Assembly: GCA_902493275.1 (NCBI GenBank)
Contig: CABUOQ010000009.1
Span: 1 to 59,197 of the forward strand
Source of the DNA: an uncultured Bacillota bacterium
GTDB lineage: Bacteria; Bacillota_I; Bacilli_A; RFN20; CAG-449
Length of the DNA: 59,197 bases
Direction of reading: 5' to 3'
Below the pieces are notes generated by a model. That model had not been told where the DNA came from and made no database searches. It saw only the letters and a list, made by a program, of their open reading frames with translations. Position numbers and translations under genes: made by a program. Below are positions 1-8,685 of the stretch, piece by piece; within the stretch, counting starts at the first letter, position 1, and each line of letters starts with the position of its first letter.

Positions 1-106
1 TAATTACTTTTATAAAAATTTTAATTTCCCTATTGTTTTTTAATAGTTAGTCTCCATACAAAAATTAAATTTTAAAATTTCTATCACCATTTGAGATTTT
101 CTAAGA

Positions 107-301
107 TTATATTTCTTCTAAAAATAATGCTTTTTTAGGGCAAAAAGAAGAGCATTTACCACATGAAATACATTTTTCATAATTTATATTAGGTGCACTA
201 TTAATGTGTGTTTGTGTTAAGGCACCAACCGGACATACCTTAATCGCTGGGCAAGGGTGATTTTGAGGGCAATTTTCTATTCTGATTGTTAATCTTCGCA
301 T
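107..301 (-). CDS. Small 4Fe-4S ferredoxin-like protein
   Basis: A 64-residue iron-sulphur protein, probably a soluble electron carrier or a small subunit of an oxidoreductase. From the chosen start, cysteines fall at 11, 17 and 23 (the last followed by Pro) and in a canonical CxxCxxCxxxCP motif at 44, 47, 50 and 54. The second motif plus C23 can ligate one [4Fe-4S] cluster; the first half is irregular, so a second cluster is uncertain. An upstream TTG in the same frame at 319 lies inside the Shine-Dalgarno (GAAAGGAAG), so the ATG at 301 is preferred. No partner enzyme lies beside it, so its redox partner is unknown. Confidence 0.8.
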   Translation of the reverse strand: MRRLTIRIENCPQNHPCPAIKVCPVGALTQTHINSAPNINYEKCISCGKCSSFCPKKALFLEEI

Positions 302-360
302 TTTTATACTTCCTTTCAATAATAATTCATAAAAATTTTATTTATTATAATATTTATATC

Positions 361-1080
361 TTAAACAATAAATTTAAATTCAAAATTCCATAGTACTCTT
401 TTACACTTAATAAATGGGCCTTTAGCTTCAAAATCATAATCTACCCCATCATCCCATCCTCCGAAACCATCTAGAATAGTCCATTTAAATTCACTATTAT
501 CATAATCAAATTTTGAAACAAGAATTTCACCGATCTTATTTTCAATATCTTCTTCTATGATATCTATAAATTTTAGATTAATTTTACAATTATCCATCGT
601 GATAAGAGTTAGGGTTAATTTTTTATCTTCTCTAATCGAATTTTTTATAATCGCGTCATGAAAATCTCTTGATACCATTTCTAAATTTTTTATATCGCTT
701 TTTGATTTAAGTTCATACCACTCTGGAATTTTAATTTCTTTGACACAATCTTTTAAATGACGTATTTCAGAAATCTCAATAGTATCGAATTGTTCAAGTC
801 TGGCAATAATATTTTTATCTTCAATGATTTCATTTAAACCATGCCATTTTTTATTAATAATAAAATCATTTTCATCATAATCAAATATAAAAGCTTCATC
901 ATATAAATTGTGCCCACTTCTGAATTTGATCTTTTCTTTTCGATACATCGGTATCATCTTTATCGATTTATATTCTTTATCAAAAATAATTATTTTAATA
1001 TCCCAGAACTTTTTTTCATTCGATATTGCTAAAACCTGTGATATATATTGTTTGTCATTATCCTTTATCAATGCTAACAT
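361..1080 (-). CDS. Hypothetical protein, unknown family
   Basis: A soluble protein of about 239 residues that I do not recognise. It is mixed alpha/beta in appearance, rich in Lys, Asp, Glu and Ile, with no signal peptide or membrane segment. The C-terminal third carries several Trp and a Gly-rich stretch (GFGGWDDG). Reading could begin at 1113, but that ATG has no ribosome site, whereas the Met at 1080 follows AAGGAG with a 12-base spacer and is preferred. It stands alone between a ferredoxin gene and a broken reductase-like gene; context gives no function. Confidence 0.55.
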   Translation of the reverse strand: MLALIKDNDKQYISQVLAISNEKKFWDIKIIIFDKEYKSIKMIPMYRKEKIKFRSGHNLYDEAFIFDYDENDFIINKKWHGLNEIIEDKNIIARLEQFDTIEISEIRHLKDCVKEIKIPEWYELKSKSDIKNLEMVSRDFHDAIIKNSIREDKKLTLTLITMDNCKINLKFIDIIEEDIENKIGEILVSKFDYDNSEFKWTILDGFGGWDDGVDYDFEAKGPFIKCKRVLWNFEFKFIV

Positions 1081-1141
1081 AAAAATTAATTTCTCCTTTT
1101 GATTACAATTCATATTTAAATAAGCATTTACAAAATATATT

Positions 1142-1676
1142 TCATCTTCTAATATAATTTGCAGTTATAAAACCAATTTCTTCCTTTATGTCTTTTAACT
1201 TTAATTTGATTTCTTTATTACCTTCTTCAAATAGTCTAATTCCACCACATAAGATTATAGGAATAGTTGTAATTTGATATTCATCAATTAAACTCTCTTA
1301 TACATTGATCAATTAAATTAGCTCCGCCACATATCCAAATATCTTTTCCATTTTCTTGCTGAAGTGTATCTATCAAATTTTTAATATTTGTTTTTATGTA
1401 TTTAATGTTTGTTGCGTCTTCAATTGCTTCATTAGTTAAAACATAACTTTTTAAATCTTCATACACCCATCTATCTAGCGATAGCTCATTTTTGATTTGT
1501 TTATATGTTTTAGCTCCTAGAATAACAGTATCTATATTCTTAATAAAAGTTTCATATCCGTAATCACTATCATAATTTTCGTTATTTCCTGCAATCCAAT
1601 CTACACTACCATTATTATCTGCGATAAATCCATCTAAACTTTGTGAAATATATAAAATAACTTTGCACTTAAACAA
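1142..1676 (-). pseudogene. RibD C-terminal/dihydrofolate reductase-like protein, frameshifted
   Basis: The first 129 codons match the YyaP/RibD-C family: an N-terminal strand with SQSLDGFIA, then VILGAKTY and a late WICGGANLI nucleotide-binding segment. The frame then stops near 1284. In another frame the missing C-terminus continues directly (IDEYQITTIPIILCGGIRLF, ending RR) to a TGA at 1142-1144, so one indel close to 1285-1300 has split an otherwise complete gene of about 175 residues. The start is a TTG with AGGAG seven bases upstream. Either a real pseudogene or an assembly error; the fold is clear, the substrate is not. Confidence 0.8.
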
Positions 1677-1884
1677 TCATCAACTCCTATAAAATAATAT
1701 TTATTATACATTATTCTATCATAATTATTTGATTTTTAAATCTTCTTTTTCAAAATTATCTTTTGAACAATTTCTTGTTACTTGAAAAAGTAAATGCAAC
1801 AATAAAAACAAATATTTAAATTTAAGTAATTCCAAAAAAATGATAATAGTATATTTTATAATTATTGTCATATATTAACGATAA

Positions 1885-1922
1885 TAGTCGAAACTTAGGA
1901 CATAAATGTACTAACTTTCTAA
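1885..1922 (+). repeat. 38-bp palindromic repeat, copy A
   Basis: First of two 38-bp copies that agree at about 31 of 38 positions. Both begin TAGTCGAAACTTA and end TTCTAA. The centre is a short inverted repeat, ACATAAATGT. The copy lies about 56 bp upstream of the -35 element of the ATPase gene that follows. Likely a protein-binding site rather than coding DNA. Confidence 0.6.
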
Positions 1923-1940
1923 AAACGCAATGTTATTTGC

Positions 1941-1969
1941 TTGCATTTATCCTTATTTTTTGCTAAAAT
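1941..1969 (+). promoter_or_regulatory. Promoter of the first AAA/DUF4143 ATPase gene
   Basis: TTGCAT at 1941-1946 and TAAAAT at 1964-1969 are separated by 17 bp, and TGC just before the -10 gives an extended -10. Transcription would start near 1976, inside repeat copy B, so that repeat could act as an operator or leader element. Confidence 0.6.
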
Positions 1970-1970
1970 A

Positions 1971-2008
1971 TAGTCGAAACTTACGGCATAAATGCCATTA
2001 CATTCTAA
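1971..2008 (+). repeat. 38-bp palindromic repeat, copy B
   Basis: Second copy, 86 bp after copy A. Its core is GGCATAAATGCC, a perfect 5-bp-arm palindrome. Compared with copy A, one base pair of the arms changes from A-T to G-C on both sides, so symmetry is kept. It overlaps the predicted transcription start and ends about 15 bp before the ATPase ATG, just ahead of its AGGAG site. Confidence 0.6.
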
Positions 2009-2023
2009 CAGGAGAACTAAATT

Positions 2024-3295
2024 ATGATTAAAAGAGATTTCTATTTAGATCAAATCATTGAAAGGATGTGGAATGGAAATATCAAAGTTATTACAGGAAT
2101 TAGACGCGGAGGAAAATCAACGCTTCTTTTTGACTTATTCAAAGAATACTTACTTAGAGCAGGAGTTAGTGAAAATCATATAATAGAAATTGAGTTAGAT
2201 AAACGAAAATATTATAAATTTAGAGATCCAATTTATCTTTGTGATTATATTGAGAACATCGTTAAAGAAAAAAAAGAAGATAAATATTATCTTTTTATTG
2301 ATGAGGTTCAACTTACAAAAATGGTCAAAGATCAAGAAAGTGGGATAGAAGTAAGTATATACGATATGTTAAACGAGTTAAAGGCATATTCTAATCTAGA
2401 TTGTTATGTTACGGGTAGTAATTCAAAAATGCTTTCAAGTGATATCGCTACAGAGTTTCGTGGAAGATCAAGTCAAATAAAAGTATATCCATTTTCTTTT
2501 GCAGAATTTTACTCCTATAGAGGCGGTGTGGCAAGCGAAGCATTAGAAGAATATATGCTTTATGGTGGTATGCCAGGACTTATCAATGAACCAACAACCG
2601 AACGAAAAAGAGCATATTTAAAAAATCTTTATGATGAAATCTATATTAAAGATTTAGTTGAACATGCAAAAGTTCAAAGACAAGATGTTTTGGAAGAAGT
2701 GCTTGATTATTTAGCGTCTTCCATAGGTTCTTTAACAAACGCAAATAAAATTACGAGAGCTATTAACACAAAAGCATCTAGCAAAATCTCTGATGATACG
2801 ATTGCTAAATATCTTAAACATACGATTGACGCTTTCCTTATTTCCGAAGCAAGAAGATATGATGTGAAAGGAAAAAGATATTTTGATTATCCAAATAAAT
2901 ATTATTATTCTGATGTAGGTCTTAGAAATGTAAGATTAAATTATCGACAAATTGATGCTGGACATATCATAGAAAATATGATTTATAACGAACTCATAAG
3001 ACGTGGATATTCTGTTGATGTAGGGGTGGTTGAAGATAGGAGTACTGGTAGTAAAAAATTAAAAGAGATAGATTTTGTAGTCAATAATTTTGATAAGAAA
3101 ATCTATATTCAATCTGCGCTTAGAATGGATGAAGAAAAAAAGAAGGAAACAGAACTTGATTCTTTGAAACTTACAGCAGATTTCTTTAAAAAAATTGTGA
3201 TAAGAAATGATATACCTACAAGTTTTTATGATGATGAAGGAATAATGCATTGTAGACTTATAGATTTTTTATTGAATAATGTTGAGTTATTTTAA
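2024..3295 (+). CDS. AAA_14/DUF4143 family ATPase
   Basis: A 423-residue P-loop ATPase of the AAA_14-DUF4143 family, common in anaerobic bacteria and without an agreed function. Walker A is GIRRGGKST at residues 25-33 and Walker B is YYLFIDEVQ at about 88-96. The middle has the family's helical region (YGGMPGL), then YYSDVGLRN and HIIENMIYNELIRRGY of DUF4143. The C-terminus has a PD-(D/E)xK-like fold with EIDFV at 348, but the usual Q-x-K is replaced by IQSA, so nuclease activity is doubtful. AGGAG precedes the ATG. Two palindromic repeats sit in its promoter and the remains of a related gene lie just downstream in the opposite direction. Confidence 0.9.
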   Translation: MIKRDFYLDQIIERMWNGNIKVITGIRRGGKSTLLFDLFKEYLLRAGVSENHIIEIELDKRKYYKFRDPIYLCDYIENIVKEKKEDKYYLFIDEVQLTKMVKDQESGIEVSIYDMLNELKAYSNLDCYVTGSNSKMLSSDIATEFRGRSSQIKVYPFSFAEFYSYRGGVASEALEEYMLYGGMPGLINEPTTERKRAYLKNLYDEIYIKDLVEHAKVQRQDVLEEVLDYLASSIGSLTNANKITRAINTKASSKISDDTIAKYLKHTIDAFLISEARRYDVKGKRYFDYPNKYYYSDVGLRNVRLNYRQIDAGHIIENMIYNELIRRGYSVDVGVVEDRSTGSKKLKEIDFVVNNFDKKIYIQSALRMDEEKKKETELDSLKLTADFFKKIVIRNDIPTSFYDDEGIMHCRLIDFLLNNVELF

Positions 3296-3446
3296 TTACA
3301 TCAATCAAATATAAGATTATACAAAATTACAAGAGTATACTAAAAATCAACAATCTGTCATTTTAGATATTTTTAAAAGTTATGAATAAAACAGTTAATA
3401 AATTCATTAAAACTATTAATATCAAATATTGCTTTATTTCATAATT

Positions 3447-3998
3447 TTATGATAATAACCCATCAATTAAATTCAACGACTTAATAACATCATAAGAATT
3501 TATGTAGTTTCTATCCATAGACAATATAATCTTTTCATAATTATCCGATATCATGCGTAAAGGTTTTAATTCTCTTTCTCGTGTTTCTTGCAAATACATA
3601 CTCTCAGTTACTTGAATATATAGTTTCTCGCTTGGTTTTTCGGCTATTAAATCTACTCCTATATCTCCTATATTACCAATATATACCCGATAATCTCGTC
3701 TAATTAATTCTATGAATACGATATTTTCTAAGATGTTACCCCTATCAATATCACGATAGCCAAGTAATATATTTCTAAATCCAATATCGATAATATAATT
3801 CTTTTGCAATGCTTTCAGTAATTGTTTTCCTTTTATATCATATCTTCCAACTGAATAAAAAACAAAGGCACTATGTAATATATCGATATACTTATTCGCG
3901 GTTTTACTATCAACATTCTTTCCTCTTCCATTTTTAATATCACCTTCACTAGATAAAACATTCTTAATGTTATTATGTGAAGTAATACTACCAATTCT
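3447..3998 (-). pseudogene. Degraded DUF4143 ATPase, C-terminal remnant
   Basis: An open frame without a start that matches the C-terminal half of a DUF4143 ATPase: IGSITS near the upstream end, then SAFVFYSVGRYDIKGK, YIIDIGFRN, NILENIVFIELIRRDY, and VDLIAEKPSEKLYIQV (the PD-(D/E)xK-like part). A TAG at 3999-4001 interrupts the frame upstream, and no Walker A or B motif can be found beyond it. It faces the intact ATPase gene and resembles that family rather than being a copy of its neighbour. Probably the decayed end of a second ATPase locus. Confidence 0.75.
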
Positions 3999-4149
3999 CT
4001 AAGAATCGGCATTCCTATAAATTGTAAATATTACTTGCATAGTTATAAAAACTAAGATAATTAGAAAAAGCAATTTATTAATAGTTTTGGACTTGTAAGT
4101 ACGAAACTTTATATTGTTCAATGTTTTTTAAGAACCATTTTTATTTAAA

Positions 4150-4179
4150 TAAAAAAGACCGACATCATGTATCAGTCTT
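4150..4179 (-). terminator. Rho-independent terminator after tRNA-Thr
   Basis: On the minus strand AAGACTGA pairs with TCGGTCTT around a 9-base loop, followed by six T. It lies 14 bases past the tRNA 3' end. Confidence 0.8.
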
Positions 4180-4192
4180 ACTCTTTTAAAAA

Positions 4193-4266
4193 TGGTGCCC
4201 CCTCGCGGAGTCGGACCACGCACGGATCCTTACCATGGATCTGTTATACCGATTAACTAAGGGGGC
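4193..4266 (-). tRNA. tRNA-Thr (anticodon GGT)
   Basis: A full cloverleaf on the minus strand. The acceptor stem is GCCCCCT with AGGGGGC, discriminator A, and CCA is encoded. The anticodon stem GATCC/GGATC encloses loop ATGGTAA, giving anticodon GGT, which reads ACC and ACT threonine codons. The T arm contains GGTCCGACTCC. It stands as a single tRNA gene with its own terminator, downstream of the pemK-like gene. Confidence 0.95.
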
Positions 4267-4344
4267 AACTTTATTTGCCTATTAATCATAGCTAATCTTA
4301 TCCTAATAGTCAACTAATTTTATACATTTAATCAACCTAATTAA

Positions 4345-4878
4345 TCACTGGTAATTTAAAAACGACATCTTTATCGCTTTATATATTTTATGCATCATCT
4401 TATCGCTTAGATGAATTTTACCATTTTCTTTATTTTGCATTCTACCAACTCGTCTTTTTGAGATAGATCTAATCGCATCTAATTTTAAATAAGAATGATA
4501 ATCTTTATCTTTTCCAAGTTCTTTTATATAACCTAAATCAAAACAAAACAACGAGTCATTATTTTCTTTTGAAGTTAATGGTATAACTACTAGATTACCT
4601 AAAGAAACAAGAATGACCACTGCATAATGTCCCTTAGTATTGTAATCAGATAATTCAGCGCCAATGTTTATCCCAAATTCGCACCAAATCACATCACCAG
4701 GCGTAATATTATCTGGCTGAGGGCGATAAGATTTTTTATGAATTGAATCGGCAAAAAAAGTGGTCTTTGTATCAAGCCATGATAAATACTCATTGACAAC
4801 TTGTTTATCAATTCCTTTAAGTTTCTTTTCGATGGATAGATAAGTCATCATATTTTTATGATCAATATCATTAGCCAA
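4345..4878 (-). CDS. PemK/MazF-like toxin-family protein
   Basis: A 177-residue protein whose residues from about 55 onward look like the PemK/MazF mRNA-interferase fold: ITPGDVIWCEFG, then GHYAVVILVS and VIPLTSK. MazF proteins are about 110 residues, so this one has an extra N-terminal segment of about 50 residues and a longer C-terminus. No antitoxin gene lies next to it, which argues for a solitary or repurposed member. The start is TTG with AGGTGA six bases upstream. It follows rimO by 33 bases and so is probably the last gene of the dtd-mnmA-nudix-rimO operon. Confidence 0.75.
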   Translation of the reverse strand: MANDIDHKNMMTYLSIEKKLKGIDKQVVNEYLSWLDTKTTFFADSIHKKSYRPQPDNITPGDVIWCEFGINIGAELSDYNTKGHYAVVILVSLGNLVVIPLTSKENNDSLFCFDLGYIKELGKDKDYHSYLKLDAIRSISKRRVGRMQNKENGKIHLSDKMMHKIYKAIKMSFLNYQ

Positions 4879-4911
4879 TTAAGTTCACCTAATGATAATA
4901 TATGTATTTTT

Positions 4912-6204
4912 TTACTCAATGATTAATTTTGCATATAAATCGTATGCATCTGCATCATTTATTTCAAATTTTACCTTTTGTCCAAGTGTCAATTCACCAT
5001 CATAATAAACAAAAATACTTCCATCGATATCATCTGGTGCATTAAAGCCGCTTCTAATCTTATAACAATAAATGTCCTCATCATATCCAATGATAATTCC
5101 ATTTGATACTTGACCAATGCGTTTTTTATTATTTTCTAAAGATATCTTTTTTTGAATTGACATGATTTTTCTATAACGCTTATCTTTGGTCTTTTTTAGC
5201 ACTTGATCAGGCATATCACATGATAAAGTCCCTTCTTCACGCGAATAAGTAAAAGCTCCTAAATGGTCAAATTTAACCTCTTTAACAAAGTCGCATAATA
5301 TTTGAAAATCTTCTTCAGTTTCACCTGGGAAGCCTACAATTAAAGTTGTTCTTAAAATGGCATTAGGAACTCTTTGACGAATCTTCTTAAATAAATTAAT
5401 CAAATAATCATGATCTCCTCTTCGATGCATCGCCTGTAATATTTTATTCGAGGCATGTTGCACGGGAATATCAAAATAAGGAGTCAATCTTTCTTCGCTA
5501 CCAATTAAATCGATTAGTTCATCACTTATTTCATCAGGATATAAATAAAGAAGTCTAATGTAATCAAATTCAGGAATTTTTAATAATTCTTTTAACAAAG
5601 TCACAATATTGACATCTTTTAAATCTTCACCATAACGAGTTGTATCTTGAGAAATAACTACTAATTCTTTAACATTTTGCTTAGCGATATCTTTAGCTTG
5701 TAAAATTAAATCTTCCATTTTATATGATCTAAATCCACCTCTAATTAAAGGTATCGCACAATAAGTGCAACGATTATTACATCCTTCAGATATTTTTAAA
5801 AAGGCTGTATATGAAGGAGTTGATAATACTCTTTTAGAAAATGAAAGTTCACCTTTAAATTGTCTTTGCTTTATAACTTCATTTAATAATTCACTAAAAT
5901 GAGGATAATCTTTTATCGAAATAAATAAATCTACTTCTGGAATTTCTTTTTTTAATTCTTCTTTATAACGTTCAACTAAACAACCAGTGACAATTAAAAT
6001 TTTATGATATTTTGCCATTTCTAAAATGGTGTCTATTGATTCTTGCTTACTTGAATCAATGAAACCACAAGTATTGACAATTATTATATCGCTTTGATCA
6101 ATATCATTTACAATTTTAACTTGGTTATCCTTAAATAAATAAGCGATAGTTTCTGAATCAACACGATTTTTCGCACATCCTAATGAGATAATACCTACGT
6201 TCAT
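4912..6204 (-). CDS. rimO: Ribosomal protein S12 methylthiotransferase RimO
   Basis: Radical-SAM enzyme that adds a methylthio group to a conserved Asp of ribosomal protein S12. The N-terminal UPF0004 domain has cluster cysteines at 10, 46 and 75 (SLGCAKN, NTCGFID, VTGCLVE). The radical-SAM motif CNNRCTYC is at 142-149, followed by the RimO-type IPLIRGG, and a TRAM domain closes the protein. The length of 430 residues is normal. It overlaps nothing: its ATG follows the TAA of the nudix gene at once, with AGGAAG inside the end of that gene, so the two are translationally coupled. Confidence 0.95.
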   Translation of the reverse strand: MNVGIISLGCAKNRVDSETIAYLFKDNQVKIVNDIDQSDIIIVNTCGFIDSSKQESIDTILEMAKYHKILIVTGCLVERYKEELKKEIPEVDLFISIKDYPHFSELLNEVIKQRQFKGELSFSKRVLSTPSYTAFLKISEGCNNRCTYCAIPLIRGGFRSYKMEDLILQAKDIAKQNVKELVVISQDTTRYGEDLKDVNIVTLLKELLKIPEFDYIRLLYLYPDEISDELIDLIGSEERLTPYFDIPVQHASNKILQAMHRRGDHDYLINLFKKIRQRVPNAILRTTLIVGFPGETEEDFQILCDFVKEVKFDHLGAFTYSREEGTLSCDMPDQVLKKTKDKRYRKIMSIQKKISLENNKKRIGQVSNGIIIGYDEDIYCYKIRSGFNAPDDIDGSIFVYYDGELTLGQKVKFEINDADAYDLYAKLIIE

Positions 6205-6720
6205 TTATAAACTTCCTCCCAGCATCTTTTTTACTTCTTTTAAGATCACTAGCTCTCTTTTATATACAACTTTAGCAAAGCGACTTTGAGGGTTTTCATA
6301 AATTTTTATCGCGTCATCTAACGGATAAAAATCAAAGCCGATTATCATATTTTTTTCATATTCTTCTTGGTTTTTTTCACCTTGAGAAATTATTCTTGCT
6401 AAAAAATAATTTGAAATATTATGACGATAGATAATATTATAATCATCCTCAATACATCCTATTTCTTTAATTATTTCAATATTAAGTCCGCATTCTTCTT
6501 TAACTTCGCGAATACAAGCTAGGGCTAAACTTTCATTTTCTTTAACTCCTCCACCAGGAGTTTCTACATTGTTTGATTCACCAAATTTATCATTGCGATA
6601 GGTGCGTTCTAATAAAACTTCATTCTTATCATTTATAATTACTGCACGCGCAATCAATCTATTATGCGAGATATATGAAAAAGGATATTCTTCATCAATA
6701 AATGTAGCTAACTTATCCAT
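6205..6720 (-). CDS. NUDIX hydrolase
   Basis: A 171-residue hydrolase of nucleoside diphosphates linked to another moiety. A full Nudix box is visible at residues 57-79 (Gx5Ex7REVxEExGL, with REVKEECGL at its end), in the usual place after a beta-rich N-terminus (ARAVIIN, EVLLERTY). The substrate cannot be told from sequence. It overlaps the end of mnmA by 8 bases and abuts rimO, which ties it to a tRNA/ribosome-modification operon, so a housekeeping or sanitising role is plausible. Confidence 0.9.
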   Translation of the reverse strand: MDKLATFIDEEYPFSYISHNRLIARAVIINDKNEVLLERTYRNDKFGESNNVETPGGGVKENESLALACIREVKEECGLNIEIIKEIGCIEDDYNIIYRHNISNYFLARIISQGEKNQEEYEKNMIIGFDFYPLDDAIKIYENPQSRFAKVVYKRELVILKEVKKMLGGSL

Positions 6721-7879
6721 TATTATTCTCCAAATGAGTGGTTATTTTTTCTTTGCCATGATAATAAATTTTTTCAATAATTCCTCCACCTAAGCATATA
6801 TCATTAAGATAAAATACCGCGGCTTGACCTGGAGTTACAGCTTTAATTTCATAATCATAGATAACTTCAATCGTATCATCATCAATAAATTTAATTTTGA
6901 CATCATTATCTTTTTGGCGATATCGGAATTTGCAACCAACACTAAGATAATCATCAACTGGTTTTTGCTTATAGGTCCAGTTAATATTTTTAACAATCGC
7001 TCTATCTGACATTAAGTACTCATTTTCATCACCTTGAGCGACGTATAAAATATTCTTATTAACATCTTTAGCCACCACAAACCATGATTTAGGATCAATG
7101 CCTTTAATGCCTCCGATTCCTAGACCTTTTCTTTGTCCAAGAGTGTAATATAAAACTCCATCATGACTGCCAACGATTTTATTAGTTTTGATATCGATAA
7201 TATCACCCTTTTTCGCTGGAAGATAATTATTTAAGAACTGTTTAAAATTACGTTCTCCAATAAAACATACTCCCGTAGAATCTTTTTTATCTGCTACTAT
7301 TAAATCTAATTCATGAGCGATACGTCGAACTTCATCTTTAGTAATATCACCTAAGGGAAATAAAGTATCCTTTAATTGTTCTTCATTAACCTGTGACAAG
7401 AAATATGTTTGATCTTTATTTTGATCAAGACATTTACTTAAATAGACATAGCCATCTTGATCTTCTATTCTTTTAGCGTAGTGACCCATGGCAATCATAT
7501 CAAAGCCATTATCAAAAGCGAACTTTCTAAAAGTTTCAAATTTAATAAATTTATTACAAAAAATATCTGGATTAGGAGTTCTACCTTTTTTATATTCATC
7601 TAAAAAATAAGAAAAAACATAATCCCAGTATTCTTTTATAAAATCGATACGATATAATTTAATACCTAATTTTTCTGCGACTTTTAAAGCATCTTGATAA
7701 TCTTTTTCTTGAGGACAAACGCTATCGTTAATTGTTGGATTACCTAAATAATCGTTATTCAAAGATGAATCCCAATTACGCATAAATCCCCCTGCAACTT
7801 CATATCCTTGCTTTTTTAATAGATATGCAGCGACGGCTGAATCTACTCCTCCAGATAAGCCAATCATCACTTTCTTCAT
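6713..7879 (-). CDS. mnmA: tRNA-specific 2-thiouridylase MnmA
   Basis: Makes 2-thiouridine at the wobble position of tRNA for Lys, Glu and Gln. The ATP pyrophosphatase loop SGGVDS is at residues 9-14. The catalytic pair is C108 (DIFCNKF) and C205 (STGVCFIGE), and GHYAKR at 132-137 is typical. Length of 388 residues fits the family, including the C-terminal beta-barrel. The ATG follows the dtd stop codon directly, with GAGG in the end of dtd. Sulphur would come from a cysteine desulphurase encoded elsewhere. Confidence 0.96.
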   Translation of the reverse strand: MKKVMIGLSGGVDSAVAAYLLKKQGYEVAGGFMRNWDSSLNNDYLGNPTINDSVCPQEKDYQDALKVAEKLGIKLYRIDFIKEYWDYVFSYFLDEYKKGRTPNPDIFCNKFIKFETFRKFAFDNGFDMIAMGHYAKRIEDQDGYVYLSKCLDQNKDQTYFLSQVNEEQLKDTLFPLGDITKDEVRRIAHELDLIVADKKDSTGVCFIGERNFKQFLNNYLPAKKGDIIDIKTNKIVGSHDGVLYYTLGQRKGLGIGGIKGIDPKSWFVVAKDVNKNILYVAQGDENEYLMSDRAIVKNINWTYKQKPVDDYLSVGCKFRYRQKDNDVKIKFIDDDTIEVIYDYEIKAVTPGQAAVFYLNDICLGGGIIEKIYYHGKEKITTHLENNNG

Positions 7880-8326
7880 TTATAAATCCTCACTCGAAAT
7901 AATAATAGTAGTTGGTCCATCATTAATCAACTCTATTTTCATATCCGCGCCAAAAACACCATCTTTTAAGATATAACCTTGATCCTTAATGTATTTTAAG
8001 GCGTAATCATATAATGGCTTTGAAACTTCACCACGTGCAGCTAAATTAAAAGAAGGTCTTCTTCCTTTTTTTACATCAGCATATAAAGTAAATTGACTTA
8101 TACACATTACTTCTCCACCGATATCATTTAATGATAAATTCATCTTACCTTCATTATCAGCGAAGATTCTTAAAGATAAAACTTTCGCTAAAGTCTTTTC
8201 AATAATCGCTTCGTTATCTTGATAATTAAATCCCACGAACAATAAAAATCCTCGATTAATAGAAGAATGAACTTGCTTATCGATAATACAGCGCGCACTT
8301 TTAACAACTTGTAATAATACTTTCAT
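7880..8326 (-). CDS. dtd: D-aminoacyl-tRNA deacylase
   Basis: Hydrolyses D-amino acids and glycine mischarged on tRNA. The two active-site motifs are seen: SQFTL at residues 77-81 and GPTTI at 137-141, where the second is usually GPVT(I/T). Length 148 is standard. It is the first gene of the minus-strand operon with mnmA. There is no Shine-Dalgarno in front of the ATG; instead a TATAAT lies 7 bases upstream, so the transcript may be leaderless. Confidence 0.95.
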   Translation of the reverse strand: MKVLLQVVKSARCIIDKQVHSSINRGFLLFVGFNYQDNEAIIEKTLAKVLSLRIFADNEGKMNLSLNDIGGEVMCISQFTLYADVKKGRRPSFNLAARGEVSKPLYDYALKYIKDQGYILKDGVFGADMKIELINDGPTTIIISSEDL

Positions 8327-8332
8327 AAGATA

Positions 8333-8338
8333 ATTATA
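8333..8338 (-). promoter_or_regulatory. Possible -10 element of a leaderless dtd transcript
   Basis: On the minus strand TATAAT ends 7 bases before the dtd ATG, which would put the transcription start at or beside the A of the start codon. No good -35 is seen (TAGAAA at 17 bp), so this is tentative. Confidence 0.35.
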
Positions 8339-8479
8339 ATATTTATATTATTTTTTTTCTAGATTAGACGAGATATATAAAAAAAATCATTCACAATATA
8401 TAGTTAATGAAATTATTATGCTGCCACTCAATTATGCAGATACTTCAAAAACAAGCAAATATAAAGTCGATGAAGAATT

Positions 8480-8599
8480 TACCAAATAAGATATATAACT
8501 AGTTTTGAAAAAGGCCTAAAGAAAGTTCAAAAACATGGAAAAGATCTTGATAAACTATTTGCAATAATTGAAAAACTAGCCAATGACGATCCTTTATAA
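8480..8599 (+). pseudogene. YafQ/RelE-like toxin remnant
   Basis: A 40-codon open stretch without its own ATG reads YQIRYITSFEKGLKK, then HGKDLDKLFAIIEKLANDDPL and a stop. This is the N-terminal half of a YafQ/RelE-type mRNA interferase, which normally continues for about 50 more residues; only traces follow in other frames. A short frame ending at 8489 (NYADTSKTSKYK) could be the tail of the lost antitoxin, but that is a guess. It sits between the dtd operon and an intact type IV toxin-antitoxin pair. Confidence 0.6.
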
Positions 8600-8685
8600 T
8601 CAAAAAATATAAGATCTTACTGTTATTTTAATCAATCAAATCCGCAAAGTTATCCAACGGATTATGAGATTATCTTTATTTAGTT

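Noticed and set aside
1885..1980. Spo0A boxes in the TAGTCGAAA repeats
   Set aside because: The first base of the TGNCGAA core is wrong in both copies and the rest of the repeat is better explained by its own palindrome.
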